Below are positions 46,862-59,131 of a DNA stretch of 64,000 bases, piece by piece; within the stretch, counting starts at the first letter, position 1, and each line of letters starts with the position of its first letter. The notes under the pieces are model-generated. The model made no database searches. It saw only the letters and a list, made by a program, of their open reading frames with translations, and had not been told where the DNA came from. Origin of the DNA: Datura wrightii (lineage: Eukaryota; Streptophyta; Magnoliopsida; Solanales; Solanaceae); contig JASDFA010000007.1 in the NCBI GenBank assembly GCA_035772735.1, positions 72,950,501 through 73,014,500 on the forward strand, written 5' to 3'. A program made the translations under genes and the position numbers.

Positions 46862-47440
46862 ATGGAAAATTCCTCCAAGACACATTTACGACAGAAGGAA
46901 TAGAAATGCAAACCAGTAGCCCCGCCCATTCCCGCAGCCCCTTAAGACCCGTAGGTGTCACATGTTGAATTTCGGGCTGCATTTCAGCTACTCAACCAGG
47001 ATATGACCAACCAGGTGAACCAGCAGGCCATTGCACCTACTAATACAAATGGAACTGCAACTTTTGCTAGAGTCTAGGATTTCACTCGAATGAATCCCCT
47101 AAAGTTTCACGGGTCAAAGGTAGAGGAGGACCCACAAAATTCTATTGACGAGGTTCAGAAGATCGCCTAAATCATGGGTGTTGCCTCTATTGAGAGTGTA
47201 GATTTGGCTGCCTATCATTCGAAGGGAGTGGCTCAGATATGGTATCCTCAGTAGAAAGATGAGAGATGGGTTGGTGCAGGTCTAGTGGACAGGGATGAGT
47301 TCGTAACTATATTTTTGGGCAGATTCTTTCCCCGTGAATTAAGGAAAGTTAAGCAGGAAGAGTTCATTTATTCTGAAGTAGAACTCCATGACTGTTCAGG
47401 AGTATTCCCTAAAATTCATGCAGTTATCCAAGTATGATCC
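46862..47440 (+). pseudogene. Element F gag, N-terminal fragment
   Basis: Starts at ATG 46862 (MENSSKTHLRQ). Chromovirus Gag core by comparison with C2: DFTRMNPLKFHGSKVEEDPQ, VDLAAYHSKGVAQIWY, FLGRFFPRELRKVKQEEF. At least five in-frame stops, mostly TAG. Cut at 47440 by the G LTR; the rest of F is not recognised in the window. Confidence 0.8.
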
Positions 47441-49121
47441 TAATGTGTTGTGGGTTAAAAACACTTTCGATGCTTAAAACTGAGAAAATAACATGGACAT
47501 AGGTATGTTTACACGGATATGAGGTACTATTAAATTTTTTTCAGGGAGTATAGGTGTTGGAGCTAAAATGTGCAAAAGAGGCATAAAAGTGTAGAAAATC
47601 AGCCAAGTACAAGTTTTAGTATGAGCCGTACTTTAATTATATGAGTCGTACTGCGACTCGTGGTAAAAAGCAGAATGCTAGATTAAGAGGAAGGTAAAGT
47701 ACGACTTTCAGTAAGAGCCATTCCAAGATGGTACGAGCCATAAGTAGAGTCTTGGAAATCATCAGAGAAATTTCTACAAGCCAATCTCTTGGTACTGGTG
47801 GAACCCACGGTTCGCAGCAGCCACTTATGACCTATACCATGGGCTGTGGTGAGCTTCAAGTGATTCTTCAAGACTTGACAGAACATTAGATACAACAAGC
47901 ATTATGAATCGTAGGAGGAAGGTACGAGGTGTACTGCAACACTCATGGAATACTTCAGAATATATCAGAGTTCTCAGGGCCAAACCACAGATGCATTGTA
48001 CGACTCATAGGATTGTGGTACGAGTCGTACCCGTCTTCCAACTCTTAGACAAATCTTCAGTTGCCAAGGATGTACGAGAAGCGGGTACAACCCGTATAAT
48101 CCTGTTACGAGTCGTAGGATCAGTCATGATACAGGCCGACGCCAAATATGGAAAATCTCTTGTTAGATTAGGAAAAGGTTTCTAATGTCTGTATAAGTTC
48201 CTTTATGTTTTATTTTAGTAGGAGAACCAAAAAAGAATGTAGTAGAGACGTGTGAAAAGTTATTTTTGTGAATTTTCATCATGTTTTGGAGAGCAATTTC
48301 TAGGATCAAACACTTGATTTCATGAATTGTTCTTGAGATTATCCATTCATATTCAAAGCAAGTTTTCTTCCAATTACCGTTTTAAGTATTTAATTATGTA
48401 TTTGTCTATGAATACTAATAGTAATCTTATAATCATGAGAGTCTAAAACCTCCACAACTAGGTCTGTGGGAACCATGGTAGATTAACAAAATAGGGTTGC
48501 TCAAAAGTGATTCAAAACCAATGCTAAATGTTGGTATTGTATTCTCTTCATCTTTAAATGTTTCTTGAAGGTGTACAACGCTAGGAGTTGCCCGAATTCT
48601 TTACTTGCTTGAACCTAGTGAAGTAGAGATAGAAAAAGAGAATTACAACAAAGCCTTGGTCTTTATTATCATTGTATTAACTTGATTTGTGGTCCTAGGA
48701 TAGTTAAATTTGGAACATAGAAATAACAGTTAGAAGGAAATCGGTCATGAGACTTGACCCGGTGGTTGAGTATAGTCATCTAATAGGGACGAACCAAATG
48801 TTTGGATTGACACTAGTTATCAATTCTACAAGTAAGCATTGGTATTGATCACGTGTGTATACCGGAATTAGTTATGAACCCATGGGGAATACCTACCCTA
48901 GTTATTTTCAAATGTTCATAACAACCACAATTATAATCTTGCTTTAATATTGTTTTCATTGAAACCCGCAATTTGGAGATAGCTTACCAACAAGTTTAAG
49001 TATCAGCATTAGTCTAGATCTTACCTTATTCCCTGTGGGTTCAACCCCAACCTCTTTATTGATTTCTTTATTGACGACGTCCACATCATACTTTGTTAGA
49101 AAGTGTGAGTTGAGTGTTATA
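47441..49121 (+). repeat. 5' LTR of element G
   Basis: About 1.68 kb, colinear in reverse with both B LTRs (shared CACTTTCGATGC at the start and GTGTGAGTTGAGTGTTATA at the end). Begins TAATGTG where B has TGATGTG, so the terminal TG is mutated. GACTCGTAC-type repeat cluster at 47595-48130. Confidence 0.8.
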
Positions 49122-49128
49122 AAAAAGT

Positions 49129-49146
49129 TGGCGCTGTTGTCGGGGA
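49129..49146 (+). other. Primer binding site, tRNA-Asp type (element G)
   Basis: TGGCGCTGTTGTCGGGGA, two mismatches (both C to T) from the E1 primer site. Confidence 0.88.
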
Positions 49147-49323
49147 ATACAGATAATATTAGATTAATTGCGTGTATTTTACTTTTGGTTGTAATTTCCT
49201 GAATTACATTTTCTTTTTGTTATTGGATATCCACATGTTGTCTCTTGGTGAATACCAAGTATTCGTTAGAGTGGAAACCCCCTGATTCCTTTGGATCTCG
49301 AACCCGAAAGAACGCTTTGAAGA

Positions 49324-50097
49324 ATGGAGAACCAAGAGCAGAGAGATGCCCCTATTGCTAAAGAAGCTAGGCAAGCCGAGCTAGCTCGTCAAGTTTCACT
49401 TCAAGATGCGGAGGATGCTCGAGATGAGGTTGCCAATGCTGGTCGCCATGGAAGGGGCAACAGAGGTCAAAGATATGCCCCTCAATTCTTCGATGAGGAT
49501 GACCAGGACATTGATGAAGCCGGGTATATTGGAGCTATTGTGCCACCACCATAGCCTACTGGGGAAAAATTTGACATTACTAGCACCATGATCCAATTAT
49601 TGCACATGAAGGGGGTGTTTAGTGGTCACGCAGCTGATGATTCCATCCTGCACCTAATGAAATTTGTGGGAATAATCAAGGCGTACAGGTTGCCCAGAGT
49701 TAGCCAGGATGTTATAAGGCTAAGACTCTTCTCCTTTTCTCTGTCAAGGGAGGCCACTTTATGGTTATCGAGTTGCCCAACGAGTCCTATACCAACTAGA
49801 GGTATCTTAAGCAAGCTTTTCTAGAGAGATTCTTTCCACCCTCCAGGATGCTACAACTTAAGGGTGAAATCTATAAATTCCGACAACTGAAGACTGAGGC
49901 ACTTCATGAAACTTGGTTGAGTTTCAAAAAGAAGTTGACCAAGTTCCTGAACCACAGAATCCCCTATGATAGTTTGTTGGAGTTTTTCTATAGATCATTG
50001 AATAATAATACTAAAGTTGTAGCAGACACAGTGGCGGGAGGATCACTGATAAGCCACACCTAGGAGCAAGCTACCACAATTCTTGATAGAGTGACTA
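49324..50097 (+). pseudogene. Element G gag fragment
   Basis: ATG 49324 (MENQEQRDAPIAKEARQAEL), a polar, basic/acidic N-terminus typical of Athila Gag; after a TAG at 49552 the frame continues with FDITSTMIQLLHMKGVFSG and VIRLRLFSFSLSREATLWL, then ERFFPPSRMLQLKGEIYKF and FYRSLNNNTKVVADTVAGG. At least three stops or frame changes. Ends at 50097 where H is inserted. Confidence 0.85.
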
Positions 50098-52387
50098 TGT
50101 CACGACCCGAACATAGACCCGGATCGTAACACGGGACAAGGAGCCCCGAGAGACTCCAAGTCGACCAATGGCATGAACATATATCTAACTCGATATCAAT
50201 AAAGCGGAATACGTAACATAACGTTATAGAGGTAGCATAAACATAACATAACATGGTAAGCAAAAAGTACTACATATATAACAGTTGAATACTACATATA
50301 ATCTGAAAGCCTCTAAGACATCCGATGGATTGATGGGACAACATCCCCAACAAACCCCGCAAGTCTAGAAAATTGAACATGACCAGATAACTAATATCAA
50401 TCTAGTCCTCGGAGAATGAGGACTCACTAATGAGCTAAATGCTAAACTCCGAGATGAACTACTGACAGTGTTGGATCTGAAAATCGGAGACTGTATCATA
50501 AAACGATACAACTTAGAATATGCGGTCAGTACGTGGAATGTACCAAGTATGCATGGTAAGTAAAATGGATATTTCAAAATACATAAAAGCTCATAAGAGA
50601 TCATAAGAGTGGGACATCATGCTCATAACATAAATATCATAAGATAACATAAGGCTTAAGGTTTTCAAATCATTCGTAATCGATTCATTATCATATTCAT
50701 AAGAGAATTTTATTAAATCAACACTTGAGCCAAAGTAACATAAACATAATAATATATAAAACATGTGAAACAATGGGAGGACTCATCATAACCGACACCA
50801 TCATGGCAAAGCCTTACATGATGCCCCAACTATCTAACTCAAGTGGGCAGAGTCGCCCCTAGCTTGCTAGGGGAGGGACATGCATTATGTGATATCACGA
50901 AAGAGGGGATCATTAACATTGTAATGTATCAATATAACCCTATAGTGGCACGTATTTATGAGACATCGGCGTAATTCTTTGAATGTCGGGCTGCTCGGTG
51001 CTCCCAAAAACATGCACATTAGGCTCATATGTAAATCAATAACATCATTCATTGAGATTCATGGCCAAATAAATAGCATCATCATTGATCTCCATTAAAA
51101 TACATGATTATCCATGAATAAAGGGCCCTTCAGTCGGCCAACATCATAAATCGATAAATCATGAGATCCATATCATAAATCGTAAATCATTCTTGAACAT
51201 GTGGGCATTGTCCAATAATTTAACATGTTTGAAAATACACAATTCACTTAAAAACATGATTATAAATATGGGTAACTTGAAAACATACTTTTCATCATCA
51301 ATAGTCCATCATACATAAACATTCATCATAAACCTTAACTTTCATGATCTTTTCATGAATGGGCATTTTAATATTTAAAAAGTTGAAACATGATTTTTAA
51401 TGAAAAACAACATAAAACTTGCCCATAATACGTGATTCAATAATAGTAACTCGATTGGATCATGCCCATGTAGGGAAATGAAAATTTCATGCATTGGGTA
51501 AAAACCTCTTAGAATTAAGATAGGAAATTCCTTGATTTGGAAGAGATTGGGCATGGGTGTAGAAGGATTCACCCACTCATAACCCTAAATATTTGGGGAA
51601 GATCAAATTTTACCACTCCTTGAAAGCCCAATGGAAAATTGAAGAAAACCTTGAAGAACAAGCTTGATCACGTCCTTAATTCCCTAACTTTGCATGCATG
51701 GATATGAATAAGCCTAGGATAGGATTTAACCTCTATAAACACTGAATTTCGAGCCTTAAATAACGTAATTTAGGACCCTAGGACATAGGAATGATGAAAA
51801 TGTCCTTAATTAAATCCCTGCAATTTCTACGCTGGTAGTAACCACGACTGGACTAACAGGTCGTTAGTGTCGTGGTATCTATCCCTCATCTCCACTGCCA
51901 AGTTTCATCTTCTCATATGCGATCCTATGACTCGATAGGACGAGTCGTTAAGTCATCCGTTGTTTCCCTTTTGAAAACCTGTACCAAGCCTTTCCACGAG
52001 TCATACCACGACTCGTTCCTTCTTCCATCGAGTTGTGGTTTCCTTCCATTACGTTGACTAGAGATTTTTTTACTCCTTACCATGACTGCTTACCACGACC
52101 CATGGCTCCTCAGAATGGGTCATTCCACGACCCGTTACTTCCTCTTAGGCTGAGCACTAGCTCAACCACGACTCCAAACAATGACTCATTGTTGCAAACA
52201 ACGGGTCATTGTTTTACCTGTCACTTCCAACTACCCCCGAGTCATACCTCACCATGGGTGCTCAGCATAGACCATTGGTTGGACCAGTGACTCGTTAGGC
52301 AGCCCGTCCTGTGCAATTTTTCCCAAATTCTGCCAACTACCATTTTTAGACCCCAGGTCTAATCATAGGCACATTCGTGGTATTACA
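50098..52387 (-). repeat. 3' LTR of element H
   Basis: 2290 bp, TGTCACGACCC at the left edge (minus-strand end GGGTCGTGACA) and TGTAATACC as the minus-strand start at 52387. Contains GACTCGT/ACGAGTC repeats (51843-52310). The middle is low in coding signal and the small ORFs are spurious. Confidence 0.9.
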
Positions 52388-52630
52388 ATATATTCCCCTT
52401 GAAAACGTGATCCTCAAATGTGGGAAACATACTGAAAACAGAGAAATGCAATCATTACACTCAAATACTGATCATTTAAATAGAAAATTTACGGAATTAC
52501 TATCTCTGATTCAAACTACATAGTTGATCTGAATTCATGAATCATACATACATCCATATACATAAAAGAAACTTGGGAACGTGAACTGAACATGAAAAAT
52601 AAATAGGGTTTTAATGAAAAATTTAATACC
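52388..52630 (-). other. Polypurine tract and 3' untranslated region of element H
   Basis: Minus strand AAGGGGAATATAT (52388-52400) directly before the LTR; the rest is noncoding up to the pol stop at 52631. Confidence 0.8.
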
Positions 52631-54771
52631 TCAAGCTGGAACTAAGTTGGTAGAGAATAAATGTGGGTATCTAGCCATCATGTCTATTTCGGCTTTCTAT
52701 GTAGCTCCTTCAATATGCTGATTCCTCCATAAAACTTTGACTGAAGCTACTTCTTCTTCCTTAGCGTTCGAACTTTATGATCCAGTATTTCCACTGGAAC
52801 ATCCTCGTAACTAAGGCTGTCTTCCACACCAATACTGTCTACCGGAACAACTAGGGTTGGATCACCCACACACTTATTTAAGAGCGACACAAGGAAAATA
52901 GGATGCACAGAAGATAATTATAATGGCAATTCCAATTCATATGCCACCTTGCCAACCCGTTTCACAATTCGGTAGGGGCCAACATAATGAGGGCTGAGTT
53001 TTCTCTTCTTTAAAAGTAGAATCACTCCCTTCATGGGAGATATCTTAAGAAACACCCAATCATCCACCTCAAATTCTAATTCTCCCCTTCTCACATCGGC
53101 ATAGGACTTTTGGCAACCTTGAGCTATTTTCAACCTGTCCTATATGAGTTGAACCTTCTCCATAGCCTCATAGAGCGAATTTGGTCCTATCATTGCAGCT
53201 TCATCAACTACGAACCGACTAATGAGCGATCTATATCTCTGCCCACAGAGAGCCTCAAACGGAGCCATCTAAGTATTGGAATGGTAGATGTTGTGGTATG
53301 CAAACTCGATAAAAGGCAAATGATCATACCAACTACCCTTTAAGACAATCACGTATGCTCTCAACATGTCTTTGAGAGTCTAAATGGTCCGCTCCGCTTT
53401 GCTATCCGTTTGCAGGCAAAATGCTGTGTTGAGCTTAACCTGAGTACCATGTCCTTTTCGAAATGACCTCTAAAACTAAGAGGTAAATTGGGTACCTCTA
53501 TGTAAAATTATGTATAAGGGCACTCCTTGCAATCGAACTAGCTCTCGGATATATAGTTTGGCATAATCCTCCGCCGAATCCATGGTCTTGACCGGTAGAA
53601 AATGAGCGACCTTGGTCAACCTGTCTACCACAACCCAAATGGAGTCATATTGTCGATGAGTATGAGGTAAACTTATGATGATATCCATATTAATTTCTTT
53701 CCACTTCCAAGAAAGAATATTGATATCCTGAAGCACACCTCCTGGTCTCTAGTGCTCAACCTTTACTTGCTGACAGTTTGGGCACTTAGCTACAAACTCC
53801 GCGATGTCTTTCTTCATGCCATTCTACTAATAGACTTCCCATAAGTCACGGTACATCTTGGTGGCACCTGGATGGATAGAGTACCTGGATCTATGAGCCT
53901 CATGCAACATCCGGCTCGTCAAATCATCAACATCCTGAACACATAGAAGACCTTAGTACCGAAGCACACCATCTCCCCCTTTAGAGAAGACCTCTACTTT
54001 CTTATTCTGAACGACTTCCTTCAACTTTACCAAATTTGGGTCTTCATCTTGTCTAGATTTTACATCAGTCACCAAGGACGATTCTGATCCATTTTGAACA
54101 ACACGTTATCGGTCGAGTCAACCAACCTAACTCCCAACCTTGAAAGTTGATGCACATCCTTCACCAGCTCCCTCTTTCCTTCATCCACATGGGACACACT
54201 CTCCATAGAGAGTCTACTAAGTGCGTCTGCAACTATATTGGCCTTACCTTGATGGTAAAGCACACTCATATCGTAATCCTTGAGTAGCTCCAACCACCTC
54301 CTTTGCAGAAGATTGAGGTCTTTCTAGGTAAACACATATTGAAAACTCTTATGATCTGTGAACACATCTACGTGGACCCCGTAAAAATACTGTCGCCATA
54401 TCTTCAAGGCGAATACCACCGTGGCCAATTCAAGATCATGGGTCGGGTTATTCTTCTCATGAACTTTTAGTTGTCTGGAGGCATACACTATAACTTTCCC
54501 GTGATGCATCAATACAAACCCATGTCAGATCCTTGAAGCATCACAATACACTACAAACCTATTGATACCCTCGGGTAGGGTCAACACAGGTGCTAAGGTA
54601 TATCGAGTCTTCAACTCTTGGAGGCTCTTCTAACAAGCCTCTGACCATTACAATATCACATTCTTTTGGGTCAATTTGCTCAAGGGTGCTATAATAGATG
54701 AGAAACCTTCAACAAATCTACAATAGTAGCCAGCTAAACGAAAAAAACTCCGAACTTCAAAAGGATTCACC

Positions 54772-56998
54772 TGTTACACACCATAAGTTTCTAGCATGTA
54801 GTTGGCTTATTCGCATGTTGGTTGGACGTTTTAGGATGCCTTAAGGGCAAGGAAAGGGCCTGGGGAAAGGCCAAACGAGTGCAAAGTTGGGATTTCGCAA
54901 AAGGAGGCTGAATCGTGTTGCCCAGAGGGGAAACATGGCACGGAGGCACCTCCTCGCATTAGACAATGTGGCACGGAGGCAAAACGGGGCATTGGCTAGC
55001 GTGCCACGTTTCCATGTATTTTGCTGCAAGTAATTATAGGCCTCACCCTTTAACTTTATATCATTTTCCATTATACACATGACAAGAAACAGAGGGAGGA
55101 TGAAGAGAATATATATTTTCTTCCATTTACGCCACCAAACACCGTCCATACTCAAATTATCTTTGGGTACAGAAGTATAAAGCTGTAGGGAGCATTTCTA
55201 CGGAGTTAGTTTCGCGAAAATCGCCCGGCGAAGCGTCAACACGCCGAGTCAAAGTGATTGGAATTGCTCCAAACAAGTGTTAATACACTCCCAGCATTAA
55301 AGTGAGTATTTCCCTCTTCTAGACTTTCGAGAAATTTTGAGTTTTTGTTCGTTCTTTGAAAAGTCGAAGAATAGCCAGTAGATATATACATAGTATTGTT
55401 TTCTTCCAAAACAATGATGAAATTAGTTCTATTCTGCTGTGAAAATAATTACAGTTGGGGAAATAGCTGCATATTAGCCAAGCTACGCCAATTAATCAGA
55501 AAGCCGGCAGTCGAGGTATGTAAAGCCAGTTTTTTTCGGCAAGTTAGTTGTCCAAGTATAGTAAAACAATATATATTCCAGTAGCGTATTTCAGAAACAA
55601 TATAGCGTACTCAGTATGAAATTTAGTAAAGAACGTCAAAAATATTATATCGTGTTTTGCATGAAACTTAGTAGAACAGCGTAAGTCCCACCAAATTATT
55701 TTAAAAATGTTATATCATGCTTTAGTATGAGATTCAGTACAACATATCAGAGATTATATTATTATTATCAGATTCAGTATGTATTATATGCAGTCATTGC
55801 TATCAGTTGAGACTTGATTGTATTATTTTGGGTTGGATTACCGAGCTTCCGTGACCGCCCCAGGATTAATAGTTGTATCGACTCGTCTGCCAAAGGGCGA
55901 GGATACGTCGCTCTACGGAGTGGCATGCCGTCCGCTAGGGACGAAGATGGGATGCCAGTTTCCCCATATTTTGCCTTGGTCGGCTTTTATACACACCCGT
56001 TGAGCGCTTGCGCCTGGGGTGTTGATTTCAGGAGTGCTCCGGACTCAGGTACAGTTATAGTCAGGGGCCCAGCAGGCCCAAGTTTCATACCTAGGGGATC
56101 AGCAGGTTGCTTATATTTACTAGGTGATGTGGTATGACCTGGGTAGGGGTAAATAGATTGTGATGGTTGTACCTTCCGGCGGGTAAGGTTTACGTTGTGT
56201 TAGGTTATGTCATGTTATTTTAGTTATGGTTAGATAGACAGTCGGACACCACGTTACCTGGTATGACTCCAACTCTTTTCAGAATAGTTGCGGTTATTCC
56301 TGAACCTACTATTCAAGTCAGTTTCAGTCTGTCTTTCTTATTGCTCCAGTTACTATCAGTTCCATTATTTATTTTCAGTTGTTGCTTTGCATACTCAGTA
56401 CCAGTGGTACTGACGCTCGGTTTGGGGCCCTTCATTACTTGCCTGCAGTATACATAGACGAGAAGCAGATCCCTCGTAGTTCCAGTCAGCGTTACATAGC
56501 CTTCAGCTCCTTTCATTTGGAGCCTGGAAAATAGAGGTGTACTTTCTTTTTGATTATATAGTATGGGTAGGCCGAGGCCCTATCCCGACCATCTTATTAT
56601 TCCTAGAGGCTTGCATATCTTATTATATTCGCTGTGGTTAGATGTATGTGATGGCCGTCTGGGGCCTTGTTCAGTTGTTAGTTGGTGACCTTGTCGGTCG
56701 CAGACCAGTTTAGCACCAGATCTCATTTTGCAGTTATAACTAGACATCATGGTGGCCTTGTTAGCCTGCATAGGACTCCTTATAGTTGGTTGTTCTGGTT
56801 AGTTGTTTATCCTTACAGGTGGCTATAGGCCTTGTCGGCTGGAGGCCGTATTTACAGCCGTTATATAGCCCGTCGTTTTCTTGAATCCAAAGTTAGAGCT
56901 AGCCTGACACCAGAAGTTCTTAGGGTCAGTTGTTTTAGTAGTCCAGGTCCTAGTAGGGCACCAGGTGTCAGTCATGCCTCCCAAGATGGGGCGTGACA
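54772..56998 (+). repeat. Solo LTR S2 (related to the D LTR) inserted in H pol
   Basis: 2227 bp, TGTTACACACC...GGGGCGTGACA, flanked by TCACC (54767-54771 and 56999-57003); H pol continues on both sides. Aligned with the D LTR over most of its length (for example AAGTATAAAGCTG, GGTGGCCTTG, CCCGTCGTTTT region). It differs in the promoter-proximal module: S2 carries TGGCACGGAGG and GCGTGCCACG repeats (54925-55012) where D has AATGCGA/TCGCATT. Confidence 0.95.
54925..55012 (+). repeat. GGCACGGAGG inverted-repeat module in S2
   Basis: Two TGGCACGGAGGC copies and an opposed CGTGCCACGTT, closely resembling the middle unit of the E1 U3 cluster although S2 is a chromovirus LTR. Confidence 0.75.
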
Positions 56999-57500
56999 TC
57001 ACCGGTCTAAGCCAATTCTTCACCGCTTCTATTTTCTGCGAGTCCACCTGTATGCTCTCACTTGATACCACATGGCCCACAAATGCCACTGAGTTCATTC
57101 AAAACTCGCACTTGCTGAATTTAGCATATAATTGGTGATCCTAGAGAGTCTGTAGCACCACCTTTAAATGAGCTTCATGTTCCTCCTTGATCCGAGAGTA
57201 TATCAGGATGTCGTCAATAAACACTATCACGAACATGTCCAAGTAAGGCTTGAACACCCAGTTCATCAAGTCTATAAAAGGTGCAGGAGAATTAGTTAGT
57301 CCAAAAGACATAACTATAATCTCATAATGATCATACCGCGTCCTGAAGGTTGTCTTCGGGATGTCACTCTCCCAAACTCTGAGCTGATGGTACCCAGATC
57401 TGAGATCTATCTTCGAGAAACACTTGGAACCCAGAAGATAGTCAAATAAATCATTAATCCTGGGTAGAGGATACCAGTTCTTGATGATGACTTTGTTCAA

Positions 57501-58967
57501 TGATCTTGGGCAGATTTATATGCCCAAGTGATACTCAAACGTATCATTTTTACCTTGTTTGTTGTGCAATGTGTATATAATATCATGTATTTGGTAATAA
57601 AATGCTAATTTATACTAACCAACATGATTAGCATTTGTTTTGCAGGATAATGTGATTTTTAAGAGCTAAAATGCGTGTTGGAACTATGCCGGAGTTGGAC
57701 TTGGATGCGAGCGTGGAAAAGACCTCGGATGGCATATTTTGCAGTGGCTCCGCGATGGTGCCGTACCACGCTACCATCGCGGTAGCACACTGCCTGGGCA
57801 GAAATAAAAGTGGCAATTTCCAGTGTGCCTGCGCGTCAGCTCCATGGCACGGAGACAGGCCTCCGCGATGGCCTCCATGCCACGTTGAGGCTAATTATCC
57901 GGACCATGCAATTTCCAGAGAGGGTCCGCATCCACGCCGTGTCACGGAGGCTGTGCTCCGCGTTGGCCTCCGTGACACGTTGCTTGTTATTCCGGGAAAT
58001 ATTTCCCACTAGTATAAATAGCACACTTAGGTTATTTTTAAAGGAGTTTTTTTTTAGTTTTAGTTTTTTTAGCCTGAGTTCAGAAGTGGGAGCAGGAACG
58101 TGGTTTTGTGGCAGTTGAAGAATAGAAAAGATAAGAGTTTTCTTCTCTTCCCTTCTTCTTTCCTTCAATTGTATGCATGATTCACACTCATTCTAGGATG
58201 ATTAATCCAAGAATGAGTGGCTAATTCCTCTCTTGCTGAGGTTTTGAACTTCTGAAATGAATGTTGGTAATAATTGATATGGTTTCTTCTTCTTCTTGCA
58301 TGTTGTTCTATTAATTCTTGTGCTTATTACATTCTTGATTGGCCACCATTAATGTATATCTAAAAAGTCCAATTTCACTCGAGAGAGCATGAAATTGGAA
58401 AGTTGTGAATTAATAGAGTATTGTGCTTAACTTGATCTGGGAAAATTGGGTTTTGATGTGCTTTCTTGATAGAAATATACTTGAAAGCCGTATTAGTCAA
58501 TTTAGGAACCGGAATTGTAGTGTTAGGTCATAAATTGCATTTGATCACAGAAATGTAGACGAATGGTTTATGAATCTAAAGTGAAATTAAATACGGAAGT
58601 TTTAATTTCTAGGCAAACGTTCTTGGCTAGCAATATGAAGAAGAAGATGACCAAATTATCATGATTATCAAGTTCATTACTCGTTCTTAACCTTGGCATG
58701 TGCATATCCATTGTCTAAACTCAACGTAAATAGTAGTTATTAATTTTAGTAGATAATTAGTTTAGAAACAAAACTCACTCAAATCTTGGTTGGATTGTTG
58801 TTAACATAGTTAGAAATAGAATAGAGATATAGTAAACTAGGCAGTTTTGCATATCTAGAGCAGCCTCCTTGGATCGAAACTTGGCTACTTAGCCACTTTA
58901 TTACTTGTTTGACCACGTACACTTGCGTGTCGGTGTATAATATATACCGAGCAGCAGAGCGCGAACA
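57501..58967 (+). repeat. 5' LTR of element E2
   Basis: 1467 bp, TGATCTTGGGCAG...GCGAACA. Same layout as E1: terminal 8-bp inverted repeat (57505-57528), three-unit CCGTGTCACGG cluster (57727-57980) and TATAAATA (58013-58020). Differs from E1 by many substitutions and a few indels. Confidence 0.93.
58013..58020 (+). promoter_or_regulatory. TATA box in E2 5' LTR
   Basis: TATAAATAGCACACTTAGG context, as in E1. Confidence 0.75.
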
Positions 58968-58973
58968 AGTTTT

Positions 58974-58991
58974 TGGCGCCGTTGCCGGGGA
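58974..58991 (+). other. Primer binding site, tRNA-Asp (element E2)
   Basis: TGGCGCCGTTGCCGGGGA, identical to E1, 6 nt after the LTR. Confidence 0.95.
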
Positions 58992-59131
58992 GGCTAGGCG
59001 ATTTGTAAAATTTTGTTTAGTGTAAATTTACTGTATTTGTATTTTTATTTTCTTAAGTGTTAACAACTTGGTCTTAGCCTGTATTTTGCAGATTTTTATT
59101 TCTGTGAACACATGCAAGGGACAAGGAGCTG

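Larger units (their letters stand above)
47441..50097 (+). mobile_element. Element G: Athila-like element, 5' part only
   Basis: 5' LTR (47441-49121), tRNA-Asp-type primer site (49129-49146), leader and gag N-terminus (49324-50097), then interrupted by chromovirus H. LTR of the same family as B. The downstream part lies beyond H and outside the window, or is lost. Confidence 0.8.
50098..57500 (-). mobile_element. Element H: chromovirus on the minus strand, 5' part missing
   Basis: 3' LTR (50098-52387), polypurine tract (52388-52400), 3' noncoding (52401-52630) and pol (52631-57500), interrupted by solo LTR S2 and cut by E2 at 57501. Protein blocks are close to C, so H is of the same Tekay-type lineage. 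Inserted into G gag at 50097. Confidence 0.85.
52631..57500 (-). pseudogene. Element H pol (RT, RNase H, integrase), split by S2
   Basis: Minus strand. RT at 57500-57141 (DIPKTTFRTRYDHYEIIVMS, then FVIVFIDDILIYS with the catalytic Asp pair near 57210) and on to 57004. After S2 come RNase H (54512-54324, NPTHDLELATVVFALKIW) and the linker 54293-54069 (YHQGKANIVADALSRLSME). Integrase at 53740-52918 has WKWKEINMDIIISLPHT (first catalytic Asp), then LHRGTQFTS where DRGTQFTS is usual, so the second Asp is changed to His. GPY/F region VGPYRIVKRVGKVAYEL; chromodomain-like end to the TGA at 52631. Many TAG stops. It lacks the RT N-terminus, protease and gag within the window. Confidence 0.9.

Noticed and set aside
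50098..52387. Many 60-85 codon ORFs in this stretch as small genes
   Set aside because: The stretch is a single LTR with defined ends; the ORFs are not conserved in the related C LTR.
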